This document shows positions 56,471-64,000 of a DNA stretch of 64,000 bases, in pieces. Under the pieces are notes generated by a model, which did not search any database, was not told the origin of the DNA, and saw only the letters and a program-made list of their open reading frames with translations. The stretch comes from Spisula solida (lineage: Eukaryota > Mollusca > Bivalvia > Venerida > Mactridae): NCBI GenBank assembly GCA_947247005.1, contig OX365952.1, positions 51,440,722-51,504,721 of the forward strand. Direction: 5' to 3'. How positions within the stretch are numbered: the stretch's first letter is position 1; the number at the start of each line of letters is the position of its first letter. The position numbers and the translations under genes are program-made.

Positions 56471-56954
56471 AGAATAATAGGTTAGTGCCGTGGATGAAAA
56501 AGTTTATCTGGCAAGGCGGAGGATTTTATCGGGTGAGCCGTGACGTCATGATAAACAACGACGTCGGACATCTTGAAAGACGTCATGTAGACGCTGGTAA
56601 GACGAAGAAAATAACCACTCAACTACCAGCTCATTTAGGATAGGAAAACCTCACCCTCGTGCACGGAATTGCAAACGGCGACTCTCATATAAGAAGAAGT
56701 CCGTCAGATTACGTGGTAAGGTGACGAATTATCACTAGTCACATGACCAGGTGACAGATTATCGCTAAGTTTATCAGGCACCCCGTTAACAGGCAGATTT
56801 TGCCGGAAGTGACTGGATAAATATTAATACAATGTTATTAAACCCGGTTTTCCTGGAGAACGGCTCATTTCTTTAAACTAAACGACCTCAGTAGGTCTTT
56901 ATCAACGTTGGGCTTTATCTTATGATGCGTTAGTTTGGACAATAAAAAAAGATG

Positions 56955-57022
56955 CCCTGTCCTCGGCCGAATAGTGGGTTGAGTGCTGCCTTCCCTGTCT
57001 GACTTAATATTATCTTTTTGAA
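56955..57022 (+). repeat. Dispersed TTAATATTATCTTT-ended repeat, short copy
   Basis: CCCTGTCCTCGGCCGAATAG, GGGTTGAGTGCTGCCTTCCC and TGTCTGACTTAATATTATCT, ending TTTTTG. Strong 5' truncation with an intact 3' end. Confidence 0.75.
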
Positions 57023-57510
57023 TATTGTTTATTCATTATCTTCCGATCGGGTGGTACCAGTTGAACATCAAACATCCCACGGAAAGCATCTGCGAACATC
57101 ATTATATTATCTCTTGGCGGGTCTGAAATCAATGATAGCATGTTGCGGGTCTCAGTGAGTTTGGAGCATGTCAATCACTGATTTGTTACTTTAGCTCCGG
57201 TTCATACGAACCATCTCAGCAATGCGTCAACAAAAACAACAATACGCTGTAGCATTTCACCACCACTCTCGTTATAAATTAGATCTTTCTCATTAACAAA
57301 ACGCCTTGAAAGAAAAACACCAAATGACCCGTAACTAATGTCCAATTCTTAACAATCGCCGGTCATATGTAAAAGTACAAATTGTATGTGTGTTTTTCCT
57401 AATGCAATGATTGTACACATGTGCAGTCCTACAATATATTTCTCAAACTTTGATTAAGCTAGTTAGCTTATCAGTTATTTGGCAACGATTTCCTTGTAAG
57501 ATAACACAAA
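57023..57510. other. No gene seen
   Basis: No recognisable frame. The last 20 bp (TGTTTTTATATTTATCAG) resemble a 3' splice site leading into the repeat-bearing open frame that follows. Confidence 0.35.
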
Positions 57511-57785
57511 TGTTTTTATATTTATCAGGAAAAAGTGCAATTACAGCCCCCACTGCAATGGAAAAGAATGCGATAACTGCTGCTTCTGTACTGAAAAATA
57601 GTGCGATAGCCATTCCATCTGCGCTGAAGAAGAGTGCGATAATTGCCCCCGTTACTGCACTGGAAACCTGTACGATAACTGCAATATTGCAGGGAAACCT
57701 GTACGATAACTGCAATATGACAGGGAAACCTGTACGATACCTGCAATATTGCATGGAAACCTGTACAATAACTGCAATATCGTAG
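57411..57785 (+). other. Open frame with 11-residue repeats (possible exon remnant)
   Basis: From about residue 40 the frame reads four in-frame repeats: KSAITAPTAME, KNAITAASVLK, NSAIAIPSALK, KSAIIAPVTALE, then TCTITAILQG, where it dissolves into a 31-bp minisatellite that breaks the 33-bp periodicity. The repeat unit (K-x-AI-x-AP-x-A-L/M) is alanine- and isoleucine-rich. TTTTTATATTTATCAG just before the repeats (57513-57528) could be a splice acceptor, which would make 57529 onward an exon start; no donor is clear. I do not recognise the protein. Alternatively the frame is a chance reading of a 33-bp minisatellite. Confidence 0.35.
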
Positions 57786-57813
57786 GGAAACCTGTATAAT
57801 AACTGCAATATTA
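57661..57813 (+). repeat. Minisatellite, 5 x 31 bp
   Basis: Unit GGAAACCTGTACGATAACTG followed by CAATATTGCAG, with exact 31-bp spacing between starts at about 57661, 57692, 57723, 57754 and 57785. Changes are point substitutions (ACCTGC, ACAATA, ATCGTAG). It continues from the older 33-bp units on its left, suggesting a newer, shorter unit arose at one edge of a decaying array. Confidence 0.9.
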
Positions 57814-58119
57814 CATTTGGTGTGCTCTTTATAACTCCACACCCATCACATTTCCATTTGAACAATGTTACAAAACGAATAGTGTTATCAAATAAATACG
57901 AGAAACTTGTGTTAACCCTAATGAGCGCACTGAACAGGATGCACGTGTCACAGAAATGTCAAGTTGTACCTTAAGGTTCAATATTATATCCTAAGCACAC
58001 GCCTACAATACAGGATAATGGTGTTATGACGTATGAAGGTACATAACAGCATAACAACTCCTACATTAATGTAATGATAAATGTCGGTATTTACTGTGGA
58101 TTTGCTCATTGCTGTATTA
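57814..58119. other. No gene seen
   Basis: No recognised feature. Confidence 0.35.
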
Positions 58120-58305
58120 GTCAGTGTAGCAATACTAGGTGACCCTGGCATCACTTAAAGCTATAAATCCAAAGGTTGTCAACAATTGATCCGTTCGACA
58201 AATGAATAGCCGTAATTATTATATTTCTTCGTCGATTTCTATGAAATATACGCCAGTGTAAGGGGCAACATGTAATGCTTTCAACGAAATATAGGATTTC
58301 CATAT
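58120..58305 (+). repeat. Diverged duplicate of 33575-33720
   Basis: CAGTGTAGCAATACTAGGTG, TTTCTTCGTCGATTTCTATG, ACGCCAGTGTAAGGGG and GCTTTCAACGAAATATAGGA align in order with 33580-33715. This copy carries about 40 bp of extra sequence near 58165-58205. Confidence 0.6.
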
Positions 58306-59713
58306 AATTAATAATATAGTTCTATATAATCAGATCAACAGCTTGATGTCATTATTTTGTTGAACAAAAACTTCGTTACATGTATTACCAATTTAATAAC
58401 AAGCACGCATGACTAGATGCGTACTTAAGGGTATATGACGTATACAAGTGCGTCGTGGCATACTTTCAGGGACAGGGACACGAGGGTTGCCTGCAATACT
58501 GTAGTTCTTCCTTCTTTAATAATAAGCAGTAACAACAGTTTTGCAGGCAACTTACAAATTATAATTTACTGTCGGTCTTGCGCGCAACCTTCGAGTAACT
58601 ACCGGTTACACTATATGGTACCGGAAGTTTGATAATTGACGGTGTAGTATATTTTATTGTAAAGCTGTGATATAATTATACTACCGGTATTACATGGAAG
58701 AATACGAAGGTGACCAGCATCCTTGACAGAAAGTAGTTACATTTCCTTGAAACTACTTTCTTTGTAATAACGAACCAAGATTACTTCATCAAATTAGGTC
58801 GCCTAGTGTTTATAATGACGGTCACTTAGTACTCTCGAGCGATCCCGAAGAATGTCGAAGTGTCCAAAATCCCAATAGTGTATGAAATCCTTAAAACGAT
58901 AATAAGAAAATCAGATATAACTAACGGCAGTACTTAACAGAAACAGCAGATAATTCATAAACATAATAGTACACCTAACCGCCAATATGGTGTAGTTATC
59001 CTCTGGTTTGCCGGTGGATTAGCTAGATTGACAAAACACACCACGAAGCAAAGTGACAATTAGTTTTGCACTTATTGTGTCCGTCATTAGAATTAGAGAT
59101 TGTTATCACCAAGGACAGGACAGGACATATACTACATGAGTGTTATAATTAAGTAGATTGTTAGATTTCTAACTCTACAATAACGCTAATTTTATGTCTG
59201 ATTTCTAAGCCAGACTGAATGACAGGACGCCGGGCATGTATATAATGGGATTTTGCTGGCAGTTAATTAGATCTATGGGATGTTAATAATACCTGAACAC
59301 GTAATTATATTAATTGTGTGTAGATTGAGACAACGTGAACTGAAAGTTAGTAGGTAAAGCAATGTTTCACGAGGTCAAAATAGTATGAACATCATGCAAC
59401 ATGATGAAACTTGTTAGGCTCGGCTGATCGGAAATTTGAGACAGCCTAAATGGAGAGTTTCACTATTTTAATATCCTCTTATACAGAGGGAATTAAAGTG
59501 TTGAAGTTAAATCTGATGTACTTACTTTGGATACGGCTAATTTACATTATTGCTTGATTACACCGGATACTGCAGATATAAGGGTATATTCGATCACCAT
59601 ACAATGCATTAAAAGGATGATAAAACATGAACATAGTAGAACAGAGAATGGCACTCAAGAATCCAGTAAACATTAAAAAATCCAGTTGCCAATTACAAGT
59701 TTTTTTATGAATG
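58306..59713. other. No gene seen; one hairpin
   Basis: A perfect 11-bp inverted repeat, AGAAAGTAGTT (58728-58738) and AACTACTTTCT (58751-58761), with a 12-nt loop. The frame at 58435-58632 has no recognisable domain. Confidence 0.4.
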
Positions 59714-59950
59714 AAACTAGGCCATTCAGCTCTTAAATAGCTGAAACTAGGTCAGTCAGCTCTTATATAGCTGTAACTAGGTCATTCAGCTTTTTGACAG
59801 TTGGGACTTAGTAGTTCAGTTCATTTTTTCGTTCGGTTATGCGTTGGACACTGTGCTGTGTAATTGTGTTATGTGATGTTTTATGCTTTCTGTGCTGGGC
59901 TGGTTAAATTGAGTGCTGCCTTCCCTGTTCGCCTTTCTATCTTCTTTTTG
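59714..59950 (+). repeat. Dispersed repeat copy with 3 x 30-bp sub-repeats
   Basis: Three 30-bp units AAACTAGGTCATTCAGCTCT plus TAAATAGCTG (59714-59803), then TTTTTGACAGTTGGGACTTA, TTCTGTGCTGGGCTGGTTAA, ATTGAGTGCTGCCTTCCCTG and a worn end (CTATCTTCTTTTTG). The unit shows what the CTAGGTCATTCAGC modules in the long 9.9-11.6 kb copy derive from. Confidence 0.75.
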
Positions 59951-61309
59951 TTAAAATGGGAAACTGTATATTATGACGTAAAGGAAAAAGTGCTTTATGT
60001 AATGTCTTACCCTGAAAACTGCCAAATTGGAATTTGTCGACTGGTAAAATCTCTTAACACTTGTTTACATATCATTGAAGATGGTATAATGAAAGATAAG
60101 TGTTTTGCTGATAAGTTTTGTAATTATGGTCTTTATTTAGAGATGATATTTAACTGTTAAAATGTCATTAATTAATTAATGAATTGAAAATGAAGAAAAT
60201 ACCTAAGAGAGCTTCCATACATTCAATGACAACATACCAAAACAACGGGACTGGATCATTCGAGTAAAATTAGAACGTCACGACGTGAAAATCTTGATGT
60301 CAAATTGATTTTTTATGACATTTGTAATTTTAAATGCCACATATAATCTGATTAAAGACCAATTTCAATGACAAGGTGCTGCGGAACAAACCGTTACCAA
60401 GGCAATTACCTAGAGCCATGCCGTACCAAAGTTAATAATTAGTATGTTTGTAGTGTGATATCAATCATAAAAATATTATGTGTCAGGTTATCTTTTGGCT
60501 ATTTGTAAAATTAGACAAGGAACGTTTCTGTGAAACTTGAATACAATTATACCGAATTTTCCTGAACAACACCTGCTGTAATATTAAACCAATACATCAT
60601 CTAAGCCTCGAGAAAAAATACATAATCACCAAGTAAAGTTCATGCTTGATATACTAACGCCATCAGGCACTGTTTATTCGATTTTTCTTTAAACCATGCA
60701 ATAAGTTTTTAGTTTCCAAGTATTTTGTATAAATAGGAATCCGTCCCTTACACACACAAACGTATGCAAATTGTGTACACGTATGTTGATTAAATAATGT
60801 TCAATATAGTGTACTAATGAATGTATGCAATCTGAAGCAGTAATTGTGCACCTTCACTTTGTACCGGTTTAAACACAGAATGCTTCAATGTATAATCACC
60901 AACAGCAGTAATATGAGTGATACTATAAGGAACATCATATGCAAAATATTCATCTTACATTGGTAGAATAAGAAGTTCAGTGAAACACTGACGACTTGCG
61001 ATTCAATGACTCGCGATAGCATGAACAGTCGATTGAACGGACATGTTTGAAAATATACTTTAAATGGGTAATTGATTCATTTTGTTACACAATTCTAGAA
61101 AAAATGTACGAAGAGACACACGTTTCAATTACTATGAGTCTCTTAATATAAATTATACACTGGCTACTGACCTTAAAGTAATTATTTTCCAGTGATATAT
61201 AGTTCATCCCAATCAGAAATTGCTTGATATGACATCGAGTTTCCATGCTACTTCTACAAAGACAGGACGAATGGGCGTTAAGAAGCTTTTTGATTGCCCG
61301 AACTAATTC
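59951..61309. other. No gene seen
   Basis: A plus-strand frame from 59864 continues to 60160 beyond the repeat (SYPENCQIGICRLVKSLNTCL...CNYGLYLEMIFNC) but has no recognisable motif and is partly repeat-derived. Confidence 0.35.
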
Positions 61310-61652
61310 ATTCTACTTTTAGACAGCTTGGTTAAGTTACTAATTTTAGGATTTCTTACAGCTAAAACTATGTATTAAAGCCGTTTTACTGTTGGAACTG
61401 TTGGAAGTGCGTCATTCAGCTAGGGTATTCAGATGTTTGATTGCTGAAACTAATTCATTCTACTTTTCGAAAACTTGGACTTGGGCGGATCTTGTTCTTG
61501 TTTAGTTGGGCATTGTGCCTTGCGTGTGTTTATGTTTTTTGTGCTCGGTTGGTTTAGTTGAGCATTGTGCTTGTATGTTTTTAGTGATTTCTGTGCTCGG
61601 CTGGGAAAGTTGAGTGCTACCTTCCCTGTCTGACTTAATATTATCTTTACAA
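61310..61652 (+). repeat. Dispersed TTAATATTATCTTT-ended repeat, longer copy
   Basis: Contains TAGACAGCTTGG, GTCATTCAGCTAGGGTATTC, AACTTGGACTTGGGCGGATC, two GTGCTCGG modules (GTGCTCGGTTGGTTTAGTTG, GTGCTCGGCTGGGAAAGTTG), GAGTGCTACCTTCCCTGTCT and the intact end GACTTAATATTATCTTTAC. One of the best-preserved copies for defining the 3' half. Confidence 0.8.
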
Positions 61653-63054
61653 GTTAACAAACATTCCACAAGCACCTTCAAACAACGTGAAGATATATAA
61701 CATATCCATCATACGTGCCCGAAAGCGTTGGATATTAAACGTCGCACGTTAGCATCTTGTATGGAATAAATGAAACTCCGTAGTTGGGCGAGTGTAATTG
61801 GTCAATACATACCGAAGACAATCTTACTAGCAGTTATAGAAATAGCAATGTTAGGAATGCTTTAATACTCACTTACGGTACTTAAAAACTCCTTAGGATA
61901 TTTATGGACTTGCCATATGATAAATTCATTATTTTGTTGAGAAGTCCCTTCTGTATGTATAATTTAATCAGTACCAATAATATAGACGTACATTGTATAT
62001 TAATTTTGTTCATACCCTGAATGAAAAAACATTAAACATAGTCAAAATACATTCAGTACAAAATTCCCCAATGGGCTGATAATATACTAATACAAATTTG
62101 ATTAGGGGCTAAAAATTGACCGTGTGAATATTTTGCAAATTGAATGACTTGGGCTGATGGAATTTTCAGAAACATAATGTTATATCTGAAATATTGTAAA
62201 CAAATGAAGATTGCTTCAAAATGTGTTGTCTACGTGCTAATTAGCCCAAACATTCAAATATGTGTGCTGCATTCATGCCATTGTAAAAACAGAATGCGGT
62301 CCGTATATTTGGCATTTTGGGTCTTAAACAATATGAGAATAAAAAGTGACAAATAAGTACATGTTATTAGTGCCAGTTTGGTCCATGTAGGCCTACATAG
62401 GGCTTATCAGTTACATGGAAAAAATGACATTGTGTCAAGCGTACCAAATGCATCACATAAAACATTCCAAATGTAATAACAGAATGGGTGATATTTTAAT
62501 ATTTTCCAGGTTCTAGTAGAATATTACTATTTAGTAAGCCTATATCAGATACTATACGTCTTTCTCTTTTTATATTTGCACTCCGAGTACAATTAGCTAT
62601 GGTATCCTGTTTGAAACTGGTACTAAGTGAATGTGTAACAGGAACTAGAAGACAAACAGTTTGAATAAAGTACATGCCCAAACCATTATATTAAACATTG
62701 ATCCGGAAATATAATATAACTATTTTCAATTCAATTCAAAATGTTTAGTGTGCTTCACACATTTAGTGACCGCGATGTATCACGATGTTACGTATTCCAT
62801 TTCTTATTTGGATGCAACTTATGTGACAATATTCGAAACAATATATTCCTCTATATTGTAGAGAACATCCAGACATTCTAAAGTTTAGACATTTGTTGCA
62901 TTCTACTACATGTAGTAGTGATGAGCTGATTTAAACATATTTAGCTGTCTACCTTTTTAAAACGTTTTGAAATAAGAGAACATTCGTTACAGATACTATT
63001 TGTATGCATTTACCTATTTGTACATATTACCAAGACTAAACTTTGTCGTTTTGC
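61653..63054. other. No gene seen
   Basis: Two short frames (62144-62356 and the minus-strand 62496-62681) show no recognisable domain. No TIR pair or tandem array. Confidence 0.35.
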
Positions 63055-63150
63055 GCTTGTGTATTTTTCGACAGCTTGGACTTGGGCGGATCGTTTACTT
63101 GTTCAGTTAGGCATTGTGCCTCGTATGTTGTTTTATGTTTTCTATGTTCA
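63055..63150 (+). repeat. Dispersed repeat fragment lacking its 3' end
   Basis: GACAGCTTGGACTTGGGCGG, ATCGTTTACTTGTTCAGTTA and GGCATTGTGCCTCGTATGTT, then TTTTATGTTTTCTATGTTCA, after which the family sequence stops before the GCTGCCTTCC module. It is the only copy seen with the 5' part of this module but no 3' end. Confidence 0.65.
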
Positions 63151-64000
63151 TGTATGCAAAATATATAATATGACTGATAACATATTCACATTTCTTCTCA
63201 CCACGTAATATTTTGCATGTAAAGTAAATTATCATTTGAATAATCTATGTGTGGGGTTGTGTTGGTGTGGGTGGGTGTATGTGTCCTTTGCATGCGTACA
63301 TTGTATTTATATCATCAAAGGTATATGTCTTTTAATTAGTCCATCAAAAGGAGTTGGTCTATATAATTATAATGCAAAGTTTTGATATATTATATGGTTT
63401 TAGAGATAATTGATAAGTTTCACTATATGGAATAACGCTCGTAGTTATTCTATTGTAATTGCTGTAAACATGATCATTGGCAGTATGTCTTAATTATTTT
63501 AATAAACTGTAAAACTGTACATCGGATAAATATCTCAAAATACAAAGATCACTCGCACAAGCATTCACACTATGAATAATAAATATAATAGTTTCTTATA
63601 AAAGTTATACATATGATGAGATTCAAATGGTGTACATGTAGCTGTAACACGGTATTGCAGTTGCAATGAAATAAATAAATGATACCAACTAAACCATGTT
63701 CAAGCAATTGGAAGTTTGAAGTTGTGTTTCACGGCTCATTTAGAAAATAAGACGTAGAGGTTGCAATAGGTATTTCTATCACGAGGTCAGAGGAGAATTA
63801 TTGATAACCAGGGAAACGTAGATATGTTTAGAATGTTTCAGACATTCGCTCGTCCGGTAAATTACATGTCTGCTGTATTGCTACTGTTTGCATTCATTAG
63901 ACACCGAACAAATCAATTTCCCATCTCAACGTTGGTCAGCTGATAAAAGGATCTACAGATACTGGGGATGTACATTAACCAAACGAATTATTAAATTTTG
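63151..64000. other. No gene seen; GT-rich patch
   Basis: 63248-63284 is GT-rich (GTGTGGGGTTGTGTTGGTGT...GGGTGGGTGTATGTGT), followed by CCTTTGCATGCGTAC. The same TTTGCATGCGTA word follows the GT-rich tract at 37584-37720. The rest to the window end is featureless. Confidence 0.4.

Larger units (their letters stand above)
55493..56866. mobile_element. Family GAGCC TIR element with compound nested insertion
   Basis: The left end GAGCCGTTCTCCGGGAAAAC (plus CGGGCTTA) and the right end CCGGTTTTCCTGGAGAACGG (plus CTC) are inverted repeats of about 28 bp. ATTT flanks both sides (4-bp direct repeat). It carries both family cores: TGACGTCGCTAACGTCATTC (55669) and TTGGTTACCATAGCAACGA (55902). Against the truncated copy at 40970, its body is interrupted between CCTTATTACATA (56052) and AATACAATG (about 56826) by roughly 760 bp that includes a foldback and a second TIR pair. 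No transposase. Confidence 0.75.

Overview
The window looks like AT-rich eukaryotic nuclear DNA, most probably intergenic or intronic sequence from an invertebrate, with a bivalve mollusc as my best guess. The reasons are the lack of dense or operon-like coding, decayed APE-type non-LTR retrotransposons, tRNA-headed SINE modules, many short terminal-inverted-repeat elements with TA or TTA target duplications, and repeat motifs I associate with bivalve genomes (a CCCCGCCCCGGGG-type sequence near 41.4-42.1 kb and an AGTCCCCTACCGGTTT foldback near 10.8 kb). The species guess rests on recalled repeat motifs and was not checked. I found no intact host protein-coding gene, rRNA or convincing functional tRNA. 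Almost all open frames are short and are shadows of repeats.

Layout. 0-20 kb: a 3.26-kb interspersed repeat (513-3773) sits in a background that appears to be an old array of about three colinear diverged segments (1-5.1 kb, 6.0-12.6 kb and 15.0-19.1 kb). The second segment is enlarged by a Tc1-like fragment (about 8.6-9.1 kb) and by a long member of a 3'-anchored dispersed repeat (about 9.9-11.6 kb). 20-25 kb: mostly featureless, with two clean TIR elements (22627-23240 and 23467-24426). 25-32 kb: a decayed but nearly full-length plus-strand LINE (ORF1, endonuclease, reverse transcriptase, zinc knuckle), flanked on both sides by minus-strand LINE pieces that look like one older element split by the insertion. 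32.7-33.05 kb: a tRNA-derived SINE. 36.5-39.2 kb: another minus-strand LINE remnant. 41-46 kb: a dispersed bivalve-type repeat, a perfect 6 x 31-bp minisatellite, and a 2.1-kb mariner-like TIR element carrying a CRE/TATA promoter-like site and four internal repeats. 46.1-49.4 kb: the second copy of the 3.26-kb repeat, in direct orientation. 50-57 kb: a 74-bp E-box-rich tandem repeat and several TIR elements, one with a compound nested insertion. 57.5-57.8 kb: a short open frame with 11-residue repeats that runs into a 31-bp minisatellite. 58-64 kb: mostly unannotated, with more copies of the dispersed repeat.

The genes here belong to selfish elements and are broken. The useful content is the nesting history and several non-autonomous families with clearly defined ends that may not have been described.
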